In this document: piece by piece, positions 23,029 to 30,583 of the stretch | Layout: every line of letters starts with the position of its first letter | How positions within the stretch are numbered: position 1 is the first letter of the stretch | Assembly (NCBI GenBank): GCA_902801325.1 | Contig: CADCHQ010000016.1 | Coordinates: forward strand, 1-64,000 | Source: an uncultured Bacteroidales bacterium | Lineage (GTDB): Bacteria; Bacteroidota; Bacteroidia; Bacteroidales; Bacteroidaceae | Length of the DNA stretch: 64,000 bases | Reading direction: 5' to 3' | The notes under the pieces: model-generated | What the model was told of the DNA's origin: nothing | The model's database searches: none | The model's input: only the letters and a program-made list of their open reading frames with translations | Translations under genes and position numbers: made by a program

Positions 23029-24015
23029 CTAAACCTTGTAGAAAAGGCGGTGTGCTCCGTCGATAATCTTTACCAGTTCGGGATGTTCGGCGGCAAAGGT
23101 ATCGATGTGACGCATGCGCTTCTCCTGCAATATTTCATCCACAGCAATCAGAATGCCCGTTTCCTCCACATCGCCAAAGCCGTCGTTAATGGCTGTACCA
23201 AAGAGTTTCATCGTCGGACTTAGGCTCATGTAGGCATTTACCAAGGGAGGAATGTTGTAACCCAACTGACGTACTTCGCGATTGAGGATGCGATAGTCCT
23301 TGCGGAACTCATCCTCCGTGAACAAAGCCTTAAACACAGCAGGGTCATGCTCCAAAACCAACGGTTTCATCGGTGTTATTAGGTTGTCGGGGTCAGGGAA
23401 ATGCTTCTGCAAGAAATAAAGAATCATGTCACGAGCCATGCGATCGTAGGTGGGATACATCGTGAACTTGCCGAACAAGTAGCGTACAGTTGGTTCGATT
23501 ACCACCAAAGCACCGAGTCCATCCCACAAGTTATCGAGTGCATAAAGGGCTTTGGAACCCATGCGCGTGCTCTGATATTCAAGGGTTACAAACGAGCGAC
23601 CCAGTTCTATGGTATAGGGAGCATAGTCGTGCATGAAGCGATCGCTGAAACGGAACATGTGACTGGTGGCCAGGTGGGGTTGACCTGTTTCTGGGTCGAT
23701 GGGCCAGTCCTTGCCCAACATATAACGGTAGCCTCCAAGGATTTCCTCGTGCTCAGGGTCCCAGACAATCAGTTGTTTGTAGGGATGCTCACAAGTGTCG
23801 AACTCGTCCAAGTCCATAGCCTTACCGGTTCCTCCGCCTGCATCACGAAAAGCGATCTCACGCAAGCGACCTATCTCGCGCAAGACGTTGGGCGAATCCT
23901 GCCAAGTGACGATGTACACTTCGTTGTTGCTCTTGTTTGTAAAGCGCAGGCGTTTGTCTTCAGTCAACTCCTGCTTCAACACTTCACGCGGAATCCTTGC
24001 TATAATCTCTTCCAT
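23029..24015 (-). CDS. glsB: GNAT-fold N-acyltransferase, glycine-lipid synthesis (GlsB-like)
   Basis: A 328-aa protein of the hemolysin/OlsB-like acyltransferase family (GNAT fold), with the core around GGYRYMLGKDW, YTIELGRSFVTLEYQ and the region after TMYPTYDRMARD. In Bacteroides thetaiotaomicron a gene of this type (glsB) makes N-acyl glycine, which the adjacent PlsC-like GlsA O-acylates to give glycine lipids. Here the two lie 5 bp apart on the minus strand, with the O-acyltransferase first. The assignment rests on family resemblance and the pairing. An ornithine or serine acceptor cannot be excluded. Confidence 0.82.
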   Translation of the reverse strand: MEEIIARIPREVLKQELTEDKRLRFTNKSNNEVYIVTWQDSPNVLREIGRLREIAFRDAGGGTGKAMDLDEFDTCEHPYKQLIVWDPEHEEILGGYRYMLGKDWPIDPETGQPHLATSHMFRFSDRFMHDYAPYTIELGRSFVTLEYQSTRMGSKALYALDNLWDGLGALVVIEPTVRYLFGKFTMYPTYDRMARDMILYFLQKHFPDPDNLITPMKPLVLEHDPAVFKALFTEDEFRKDYRILNREVRQLGYNIPPLVNAYMSLSPTMKLFGTAINDGFGDVEETGILIAVDEILQEKRMRHIDTFAAEHPELVKIIDGAHRLFYKV

Positions 24016-24020
24016 ACACG

Positions 24021-24836
24021 CTATAGATTATACACCTGTTCTCTTACAAATTTTGCCCATTCCATCGGGGTTCTTGCATTGTCAAAAGTCTCCCAAGGAA
24101 TAGGTTTACCGATGCGAACGGAAAAGTGTCCGCCCTGACTACGATACATCTCATCGGGCAGAAGCGCCATCGCGAAGTTGGGTAAGTGGAAGCGCTTACA
24201 GAAATTGGCTACGCGATAGAAGCGATTGGAATTGTGTCCGATGAAATGAACGGGGACAACCGGACGGTGATGCTTACGGCTCTTGACGATGAAAGCCTTG
24301 TTCCAAGGCAAGTCCTGCACTACCCCATCGATGCGACGACTGCATAATCCGGCTGGGAACATGATGACATGATTCTGTCCGGAAAATATCTGCTCCACCA
24401 TCTCGGGCAGGTTGCGCGCCTGACTGCCTATCTTGTTAATAGGCACACACAAAGGTGCCAACCCCTTCAGGTTCATGAGAAAATCGTTGACAAGATATTT
24501 GATTTGTCCGTCGTACCTGCGTCCTAAGACAGCACCCAAGGTCACACCGTCGATAGCTCCAAGGGGATGGTTCGATACGAAAGTGCAAAAACCTTCATCG
24601 GCTGAGGGTAGATTCTCTTCGCCCTCCACGTCAACCGTCACACCCAGATATTCGATTACACCCTGACAGAAGTCCACACCCTCGCGACCCTGCTTTAGAT
24701 AGGTGTTGATGAAATCCTGATGGATCAATCCCTTGAGCCATGAATAGACAAAGCGCGGAATGAATCGTGCATGCTTACCTGCACGCACCTTGACAATAGC
24801 CTCTATGTCTATCTCCTCGATTTTAGAGTCCATCAC
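24021..24836 (-). CDS. glsA: PlsC-like O-acyltransferase, glycine-lipid synthesis (GlsA-like)
   Basis: A 271-aa lysophospholipid-acyltransferase-fold protein with the catalytic HX4D motif in SNHPLGAIDG (near residue 90), followed by VPINKIGSQARN and the glycerol-binding-type motif MFPAGLCSRR. Its partner is the GNAT enzyme 5 bp downstream, as in glsB/glsA of Bacteroides, where this enzyme adds the second (ester-linked) acyl chain. Its ATG overlaps the upstream small exported protein by 4 bp, so the three genes are translationally linked. Confidence 0.85.
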   Translation of the reverse strand: MMDSKIEEIDIEAIVKVRAGKHARFIPRFVYSWLKGLIHQDFINTYLKQGREGVDFCQGVIEYLGVTVDVEGEENLPSADEGFCTFVSNHPLGAIDGVTLGAVLGRRYDGQIKYLVNDFLMNLKGLAPLCVPINKIGSQARNLPEMVEQIFSGQNHVIMFPAGLCSRRIDGVVQDLPWNKAFIVKSRKHHRPVVPVHFIGHNSNRFYRVANFCKRFHLPNFAMALLPDEMYRSQGGHFSVRIGKPIPWETFDNARTPMEWAKFVREQVYNL

Positions 24837-25198
24837 TTGATGCGAATAGTGCGGTTATTGATGCGATAGCGACCACGAGGCAGGCCATTGAGCCAGTTCA
24901 CGCCAGGGGTCAGTTGCATAGCCAGATACAGCACTCCGCCTTGCGTGTAGATAGGAAGGACTTGCTCGTGCTTCGACGTAATGCGCAAACTGCGTCCTTT
25001 TACCATCAACTTCACGGGATAGGCGCTCTGGGCCATGCGAGCCGAAGGCGTTTCCTGCCAAGGAGAAGTGACCACCGTAAGCGTATCCTTCGCCAAACGG
25101 CGAACCTCCTGCTTATCGGCCATCGTCGATAGGCTTGCCAACATCAGGATGACAAGCGCGACAGTGCGAAAGAAAGGGCGTGTCTTATACATGCACAT
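24833..25198 (-). CDS. small exported protein coupled to the gls genes
   Basis: A 121-aa protein with a signal peptide (TVALVILMLASLSTMA) and a mature domain of about 95 residues that looks all-beta (YPVKLMVKGRSLRITSK, LPIYTQGGVLYLAMQL, GRYRINNRTIRIK). No family recognised. It overlaps glsA by 4 bp and is first in the operon, behind a good promoter, so a periplasmic role linked to glycine-lipid synthesis is possible. Starts at 25198 or 25192 are equally possible. Confidence 0.72.
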   Translation of the reverse strand: MCMYKTRPFFRTVALVILMLASLSTMADKQEVRRLAKDTLTVVTSPWQETPSARMAQSAYPVKLMVKGRSLRITSKHEQVLPIYTQGGVLYLAMQLTPGVNWLNGLPRGRYRINNRTIRIK

Positions 25199-25220
25199 TA
25201 TGCCAAATTAAACTTAAGTG

Positions 25221-25252
25221 CAAAAATACCATAAAAAAAGGGAACTTGCAAA
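25221..25252 (-). promoter_or_regulatory. promoter of the gls operon
   Basis: Minus-strand TTTG (25249-25252), 20-bp spacer, TATTTTTG (25221-25228). The transcript would start near 25214, 16 nt before the ATG. Confidence 0.75.
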
Positions 25253-25357
25253 TAAATTTGGTAGAAATTGCACTTTGTGCAGTTTTATGAAGAATCATCC
25301 TAATCCATTGGCACGCCATACGTTAGACTTAGGCCTTATCTTGGAAAGCCGTAGGTT

Positions 25358-25390
25358 CTTGCTCCGTTTCACTACGCAAGCGTAGCTTCG
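25358..25390 (+). repeat. dispersed repeat, copy 2 (TTGCTCCGTTTC type)
   Basis: Begins CTTGCTCCGTTTCACTACGC and ends GTAGCTTCG. CTACGCAAGCGTAG inside it is a hairpin-forming palindrome. It matches the reverse complement of 11221-11256 and lies 15 bp before array C. Confidence 0.75.
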
Positions 25391-25405
25391 TGTCCGATTA
25401 CGATA

Positions 25406-25635
25406 GCAAACGAACTTAGGTTCGAAGACAAACGAATATAGGTTCGATGACGAATGAACATAGGTTCGATGGCAAACGAATATAGGTTCGATGCCCGGAA
25501 GGCCTATGTCCTATGAGAGATTGCACAAGTCCATGCTCGAGATTGGACAATACCTTGCACGAAGTTGTACAAGACCAAGCACAAGGTTGGGCAATACCTT
25601 GTGAGAGGTTGTACAATACTAAAGGAGAGATTGGC
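25406..25635 (+). repeat. array C: 22-bp periodic repeat with a sequence switch
   Basis: Ten consecutive 22-bp units start at 25406 and every 22 bp to 25604. Units 1-4 share GAATATAGGTTCGATG-type sequence. Unit 5 (25494) is transitional (GGCCTATGTCC). Units 6-10 are of a different type, GAGATTGGACAATACC, with core TTGnnCAA. The phase is unbroken across the change. The array ends at the stop codon of the AraC-type gene. Together with the dispersed repeat and the gls promoter it fills the 25199-25635 gap. Confidence 0.85.
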
Positions 25636-26742
25636 TTATGCCCTCCACGACGAATGCTCGCGAAGGTATTGGTCGAGAGTTATGCCATCGAGCTTCAGGA
25701 AGCAAGAGCGAACCGTCTTAACCGTGCCAAAGCCTGCATCAAGACATTCGGTCAACGTAGAAACCTGACCACGACAGATGCGTCGCTTCAGTTCTTCCAA
25801 GCGATAGCTGTTGATGTAGTCGTGCACGTTATTATATCCTTGGCTACGCACACACTGCAACAACAAGTGTCGATTAAGGCCTGTCTCGCGGCAGAGCTGG
25901 TCGCGATTGAAGGTCGAATCTGTCCAGCTTGCACTGTTGTTCTGCATCCAGAACTCCACGCGCTGGAATCGACGGCGGTTGATTTCGTTAAAGTCGTCCT
26001 CTACCTTCTGCATCTCCTCGTCGGTAGGTGCCGTTTCCACTTCCTGAATCACAGGTTTGGGCAGTTCCAAAGCTGTGGTTTCTAACGTGCGGAAGCAGAG
26101 ATAAAGGTTCAGCAACGTGAAGATAATCACATAGACCATAATCAGGCGGGCATCGTAATCTACGGCCACCACGAGGTAGAAGATGACACTCAGGCCCACC
26201 ACCGTGCTATAACCGACCAAATAACGAGGGAACTCGACATGTGTGAGTCGATGTGGCAGGCGGAAGATATTGATAATGTACCAGAAACTGGTAAGCATCA
26301 TGGCAAAGCGCAATAGCATATCGCCAGAGAGCAAATGCTGACGGATGTCGTCGACATCCCTGATGATGACAGACCGACTACCCAATAAAACTGCCCCTAA
26401 ATAGAATAGGATGAGCACTATAGCTGGCGAGGCATAGCGCCACATGCGACCCCATTGCAGGTAACCTGGCATGGGGATGCTTAACGGATAGATACTCTGC
26501 AGGTAACTAATGACCATTACCGCCAACAGAGCATAGGGATGCAGTATGCCCGGCTGTCCGTTGGCTATCATGTTTGACAACAGGCTTACTGCCAACATCG
26601 ACGTGGCAAAGATGCCCATAATCCATGCAATGGCCAGATACTTTACCTGATGGCGGGCGAACAAGGCCATAACCATCGTTATGACAAAGTGTGCCACACT
26701 GCAGCAAAGCAGGATTATCAGCGTTGTCTGTGGTGAAATCAT
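25636..26742 (-). CDS. membrane-bound AraC-type transcriptional regulator
   Basis: A protein of about 368 aa from ATG 26742 (MISPQTTLIILLCC). The first 225 residues form about seven hydrophobic helices; the C-terminal 110 residues are an AraC/XylS-type DNA-binding domain with two helix-turn-helix segments (NRHLLLQCVRSQGYNNVHDY and LTECLDAGFGTVKTVRSCF). It probably binds DNA while held in the membrane and senses an envelope or lipid-soluble signal. A start at 26778 is excluded because the -7 box (26768-26775) lies there. It stands alone between array C and the terminator of the dockerin-type gene. Confidence 0.85.
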   Translation of the reverse strand: MISPQTTLIILLCCSVAHFVITMVMALFARHQVKYLAIAWIMGIFATSMLAVSLLSNMIANGQPGILHPYALLAVMVISYLQSIYPLSIPMPGYLQWGRMWRYASPAIVLILFYLGAVLLGSRSVIIRDVDDIRQHLLSGDMLLRFAMMLTSFWYIINIFRLPHRLTHVEFPRYLVGYSTVVGLSVIFYLVVAVDYDARLIMVYVIIFTLLNLYLCFRTLETTALELPKPVIQEVETAPTDEEMQKVEDDFNEINRRRFQRVEFWMQNNSASWTDSTFNRDQLCRETGLNRHLLLQCVRSQGYNNVHDYINSYRLEELKRRICRGQVSTLTECLDAGFGTVKTVRSCFLKLDGITLDQYLREHSSWRA

Positions 26743-26767
26743 GAGCAAACAATATTTATTCCGCCTG

Positions 26768-26798
26768 CAAAAATACAAAAAAGCAGCAACCCCACAAA
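26768..26798 (-). promoter_or_regulatory. promoter of the AraC-type gene
   Basis: Minus-strand TTTG (26795-26798), a 19-bp spacer and TATTTTTG (26768-26775) match the consensus exactly. The terminator hairpin of the upstream gene occupies most of the same bases. Confidence 0.75.
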
Positions 26799-26815
26799 AA
26801 GGTTACTGCTTTTTT
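26777..26815 (-). terminator. terminator of the dockerin-like gene (bidirectional)
   Basis: AAGCAGCAACC (26781-26791) and GGTTACTGCTT (26801-26811) form an 11-bp stem with one G-U pair, flanked by A/T runs on both sides, so it can work on either strand. It lies 19-57 bp after the dockerin-like gene's stop and overlaps the next promoter. Confidence 0.8.
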
Positions 26816-26833
26816 AGTAGTTATTCTTTGTTC

Positions 26834-27976
26834 TTAGTTGGCCTTACCCAAGATGATGTTAACCAGTGCTGTAACGTCGGCAATAGTTATGCCTTCGTCG
26901 CCGTTGACGTCGGCCATATCGTCATCACCGCCCTTACCCAAAATAATGTTTACCAAAGCCGTCACGTCGGCAATAGTTACCGAACCGTCCATGTTCACGT
27001 CGCCCTTGTCATAGGTCTTGAATTGGATGGTGTAAGTGTGAAACTCAGAACCTTCTTGGTTCGTAACAACAATAGTGTACTTTCCAGTTGTTGCATCATA
27101 GTTTTTTGCGATAGTCGCTACGCCAGCTTTGGTGTTGTCAACAGCAACTACGGAAGTTGTACCTTCAACATAATAAGAATCTACTGTGTAATTATACACA
27201 TCCTTATTAAAACCAGGAACACTCACGCCATCTACCTTGAGAGACTTTAACTGAGAATAATAGATCAGTTTAATATCATCAATAATAAAAATATCATTAT
27301 AACTACCACCAGGAGTTTCGTTTGTTGTGAATGTGGCTAAGAAAAAAGACGTGGTTGATTCTACACCCGTATATGTAAATTCTCCATTAAATTTGGTCCA
27401 ATCCTCGCAGGGAGTTGCATAAACTGTAACCTCTGCTATTTTATATGCGGCTTCGTTAGCCGCCGTTTCATAAGGGTCTTTATAGTCCACGTTTCCATGA
27501 ATAATAGCATGACAGCGACCATTATAAGTTCCTTGCTGACCTCTAGTATATTTGGCCCAATACTCAAATGCATCTGGACGTCCTGTAAGAGGACACTTAT
27601 TTTTAGAACTACCTGTATTTGTATAATTATAGTTTCCCTCATCGGCAGGTGTAGAACTACCCATATTAATTTGCCCCGTCGTCAAATTTCCATTAGCTTT
27701 AGCAAGGGATAAATTAAGAGATTTGAGTTGTACAGCATTACCAGAACCGCCACGGCCTTCTACCTTAGTAGTTGTAGGTTTTGAGGTGGATTTCGCTATG
27801 CTTGCAATAAAAGAACTCAATCCATTTGTGCTTGCAGAAGGGAATGAGTACCATCCACTACCTGGTTCGTTATCATTATCCCAAGCTGTTTCAAAATCAG
27901 AGTTGCCCACCTGATACTGTGCACTTGCATTGAGAGCAAGGCATATTACTGCTATAAAAGAAAACAGTTTTTTCAT
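26834..27976 (-). CDS. exported PCMD-like protein with a C-terminal dockerin-like doublet
   Basis: A 380-aa exported protein: signal peptide MKKLFSFIAVICLALNASA; an N-terminal region resembling the PCMD (putative carbohydrate metabolism) fold with YQVGNSDFETAW and FIIDDIKLIYY; a cadherin-like strand region starting LKSLKVDGVSVPGFNKDVYN; and two calcium-loop repeats, GDVNMDGSVTIADVTALVNI and ADVNGDEGITIADVTALVNI. Dockerin-type loops normally bind cohesins, but no cohesin is in the window; such doublets are common C-terminal modules in Prevotella. Its promoter contains a palindrome. Confidence 0.82.
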   Translation of the reverse strand: MKKLFSFIAVICLALNASAQYQVGNSDFETAWDNDNEPGSGWYSFPSASTNGLSSFIASIAKSTSKPTTTKVEGRGGSGNAVQLKSLNLSLAKANGNLTTGQINMGSSTPADEGNYNYTNTGSSKNKCPLTGRPDAFEYWAKYTRGQQGTYNGRCHAIIHGNVDYKDPYETAANEAAYKIAEVTVYATPCEDWTKFNGEFTYTGVESTTSFFLATFTTNETPGGSYNDIFIIDDIKLIYYSQLKSLKVDGVSVPGFNKDVYNYTVDSYYVEGTTSVVAVDNTKAGVATIAKNYDATTGKYTIVVTNQEGSEFHTYTIQFKTYDKGDVNMDGSVTIADVTALVNIILGKGGDDDMADVNGDEGITIADVTALVNIILGKAN

Positions 27977-28019
27977 AATTGTTTGAATTTTCGATTACTA
28001 ACTACCTTAAAAACTATTG

Positions 28020-28053
28020 CAAAGATACGCCTTTACGCGTAAAGGGATTCAAA
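28020..28053 (-). promoter_or_regulatory. promoter with a palindromic operator candidate
   Basis: TATCTTTG (minus strand, 28020-28027) is the -7 box and TTTG (28050-28053) the -33 box with a 22-bp spacer. The spacer holds the perfect 16-bp palindrome CCTTTACGCGTAAAGG (28030-28045), an ideal position for a repressor to block RNA polymerase. Confidence 0.6.
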
Positions 28054-28062
28054 CATAATGGT

Positions 28063-28111
28063 AAAACCTGCCCCTTTTACCAAAATTTATGATAAACGAA
28101 GGGCAGGTTTT
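28063..28111 (-). terminator. terminator of the calycin/InlB-repeat gene
   Basis: AAAACCTGCCC (28063-28073) and GGGCAGGTTTT (28101-28111) form a perfect 11-bp stem with a 27-nt loop, starting 15 bp after the stop codon. The arms end in T runs on both strands. Confidence 0.7.
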
Positions 28112-28125
28112 AACTTGTATGCAAA

Positions 28126-29703
28126 TTATTTCAGGACAACCACACGACCGTTCTTGATGTACAGACCTTTCTTCGTCTGACTTACACGACGGCCACTGAG
28201 GTCATAATATTTACTATTTGACGATTTACCATTTACCACTTCGTCTATTCCATCAACGACAGAGATAATGGCTTCATAGGTAACATCGTGAGCAGGCATG
28301 GTGTCGTACTTCTCACCATCCCAACCCTCGAACGTACGGGTATAGCGGTCGTCACTCTCAGGTGTAATGGTGAAGTTAGGGATAGGACTGCCATAGGCAA
28401 CTTCTTCGCTATAAACCACACGACCATTCACCTTGTAGTAAACAGTATATGTGTTCACATTGTAAGAACCAGTAATGGTTACATCTGCAGTTACGGTCTC
28501 AGGAACACCCGTCCAACCAGCAAAGGTGTGACCCTCCTTCTCGGGAGCTTCAGGCAAGGTAATAGCGCTTCCGTACTCAACAGACTGTGTGCTCAAAGTT
28601 TCGCCATCAATCACGAAGGTAACGGTGTAAGTGTTCACGGTGTAAGTACCAGTAACGGTTACGTCTGCAGTTATAGTCTCGGGAACGCCCGTCCATCCAG
28701 CAAAGGTATGGCCTTCCTTCTCAGGAGCTTCGGGCAAAGTCACAGTGCCGCCTTCTTCTACCTGCTCGGTGGCAATGGTCTCACCATCGATGACATAAGT
28801 AACCGTGTAAGTTGCAGGAATGTCTGTGCCGAAGGTGACATGGATAATTTGACCCAAGGTTGACATCATATCGATGTCGATGGTTACATACAGCTTCTCA
28901 TCCGTAATCTTACCTGTTAACTTCAAAGGTATTGGGCTGATGAGTGGACCAAGATACTCTTCCTCGGCAACGCCTTCAATGTCACCAGCAGTGATATCAA
29001 GGTTCCCATTAAAAGAGAATGTTTTATATCCGTGTCCCTCTTCAAGCATGAGTTCATCTACGGCAATGTTACCAACATTGATTTCGCCGCCCAGACTGAA
29101 ATTCTTCAGGACAAAGTTGATGTCACCATTCTCCAGATGTTCAACCGTCACAGTTGTCTCCTGAGGTTCGGTACTTTCTTCGTTGATTGTGACAACGAGG
29201 TCATCGGTGTATTGCTTTGTAGATGTAACCTCAAGTGCAGGGAAGTCTGTGCCAAAGCTTACATAGATAACCTGACCCAGAGTCGAAGTCATGTCGATGT
29301 CAATGCTTACATACAGTTTGTCATCACTCATCTTTCCCTTCAGTTTCAAAGGAATAGGACTGATGATGGGACCTATGTACTCTTCTTCAGCAACGCCGTC
29401 TAGGTCACCGGGCTTGATGTTAACGTCACCCTTGAAAAGGAAAGAGTCGAAACGACGACCTTGAACCACAGGCAGGTCATTGATTTCGATAGTACCTACA
29501 TTGATTTCACCACCTAAAGCAAAATTCTTCAGCAAGAAGTTTATGTTGCCATTCTCCAAGCGCTCAACCGTAACAGTCGTTGACTGAGGATCAGTGCTCT
29601 CGCCATTAATAGTCACCACCAAATCGTCGGTGTACGTCTTTGTCTCTGCCATAGCCATAAGGCTCGACATAGCAGCAATTGCAATAAGTAAAAGTTTCTT
29701 CAT
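28126..29703 (-). CDS. exported protein with tandem calycin-like domains and InlB B-repeats
   Basis: A protein of about 525 aa. Signal peptide MKKLLLIAIAAMSSLMAMA (start 29703; ATG 29721 adds six residues). Two near-identical calycin-like domains (about 20-160 and 163-300; both begin TYTDDLVVTING or close). Two full Listeria-Bacteroides (InlB B) repeats (APEKEGHTFAGWTGVPET twice) and a third diverged one (ending in RTFEGWDGEKYDTMPAHDVT). C-terminal tail YYDLSGRRVSQTKKGLYIKN, the Prevotella-type sorting or anchoring tail. The linker before the tail is encoded by CATTTACC-type low-complexity DNA. Probably surface-exposed and binding a lipid or other ligand. Confidence 0.85.
   Translation of the reverse strand: MKKLLLIAIAAMSSLMAMAETKTYTDDLVVTINGESTDPQSTTVTVERLENGNINFLLKNFALGGEINVGTIEINDLPVVQGRRFDSFLFKGDVNIKPGDLDGVAEEEYIGPIISPIPLKLKGKMSDDKLYVSIDIDMTSTLGQVIYVSFGTDFPALEVTSTKQYTDDLVVTINEESTEPQETTVTVEHLENGDINFVLKNFSLGGEINVGNIAVDELMLEEGHGYKTFSFNGNLDITAGDIEGVAEEEYLGPLISPIPLKLTGKITDEKLYVTIDIDMMSTLGQIIHVTFGTDIPATYTVTYVIDGETIATEQVEEGGTVTLPEAPEKEGHTFAGWTGVPETITADVTVTGTYTVNTYTVTFVIDGETLSTQSVEYGSAITLPEAPEKEGHTFAGWTGVPETVTADVTITGSYNVNTYTVYYKVNGRVVYSEEVAYGSPIPNFTITPESDDRYTRTFEGWDGEKYDTMPAHDVTYEAIISVVDGIDEVVNGKSSNSKYYDLSGRRVSQTKKGLYIKNGRVVVLK
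28210..28240 (-). repeat. low-complexity TGGTAAATGG repeat inside a CDS
   Basis: On the minus strand GTGGTAAATGGTAAATCGTC followed by AAATAGTAAAT encodes the VVNGKSSNSKY linker just before the YDLSGRR tail. The same motif family is intergenic at 19409-19437. Confidence 0.65.
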
Positions 29704-29744
29704 ATCAAATAAAAATTTCAATCTTCAATCTTTAATGTTCAATA

Positions 29745-30524
29745 TTAATATCTGTAGGCCACGCCAACCGTAGCATAAATGGGATACATCTTAAAGTCCA
29801 CAGCCTCGAAGTCCTTACTCCAGATGCTTGAAAGACCCCAGTCAAGCATACCGAATACGTTTAGATGGCGTGTGGCCTTATAGTCGAAAACGAATTCCAT
29901 ACCACCATTCCAATTGCGCATATCGTCGCTAAAGTTATAGGTGGCGGGGTTCTCGCGGTCGATATTAATCTTCTCTCCTGTCGGATCATCGACACGCAAA
30001 TAACCAATGCCGTCCTTATTGTCATAGACCTCTCCTTTGAAATGTTTCTTGAAGTAGAGCGAAAGGTACGGACCAAAGCTAAAGTTCCAACGAGAAGACA
30101 TGCGGAAGGTAACCATCACGGGCAACGTCATTCCCCACATATCGGTATTGGTGATATCGCGACCAGTGAAATAGCCAGACATGGTATTACCCTCTTGCGT
30201 GAGCGACATCTTGTAGTTCTTGACATCTGCACCCGTATGGAATCCTTGGTAATAGAAATGCCATCCGGCCATAATACCCCAACGACGCCAAAACATCTTA
30301 TAGACGTCCAGTCCTATCGTGGCACCTCCCTTGGGAGAGAACTCGTTGATGGAACGGATTTCATTGGGAAGGGGCAAGGGTGTAGTACCACCGATGGTGT
30401 ATCCTGCACGCACCAGGAAACCTGCCTGTGAGGGTGATGTCGGTCCCCACTTTTCCCACTTATCCTGCGCCAAAGCAGGAAGAGCAATACATACAGCAAA
30501 AAGTAAAAGTGTTATCTTTCTCAT
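29745..30524 (-). CDS. outer-membrane beta-barrel protein
   Basis: A protein of about 259 aa from ATG 30524 (MRKITLLLFAVCIALPALAQ signal peptide). The mature part is an alternation of amphipathic strands (AGFLVRAGYTIGG, GATIGLDVYKMFWRRWGIMA, MTLPVMVTFRMSSRWNFSFG, HLNVFGMLDWGLSSIW) ending in the aromatic terminal strand PIYATVGVAYRY, as expected for a small barrel of the PorT/OmpW-like group. It lies between a PCMD lipoprotein and the calycin-like gene, with short gaps, so they are probably one transcript. Confidence 0.82.
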   Translation of the reverse strand: MRKITLLLFAVCIALPALAQDKWEKWGPTSPSQAGFLVRAGYTIGGTTPLPLPNEIRSINEFSPKGGATIGLDVYKMFWRRWGIMAGWHFYYQGFHTGADVKNYKMSLTQEGNTMSGYFTGRDITNTDMWGMTLPVMVTFRMSSRWNFSFGPYLSLYFKKHFKGEVYDNKDGIGYLRVDDPTGEKINIDRENPATYNFSDDMRNWNGGMEFVFDYKATRHLNVFGMLDWGLSSIWSKDFEAVDFKMYPIYATVGVAYRY

Positions 30525-30583
30525 CTCAATCTCCAATCTTCTATGTTTAATCGTCAATGGTCAATGATCGATGTTCATTCAAT

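Noticed and set aside
25406..25635. CRISPR array
   Set aside because: There is no constant repeat with unique spacers of even length and no cas gene; units are contiguous, degenerate 22-mers.
25513..26085. 190-aa plus-strand ORF
   Set aside because: Half lies in array C and half antisense to the AraC-type DNA-binding domain.
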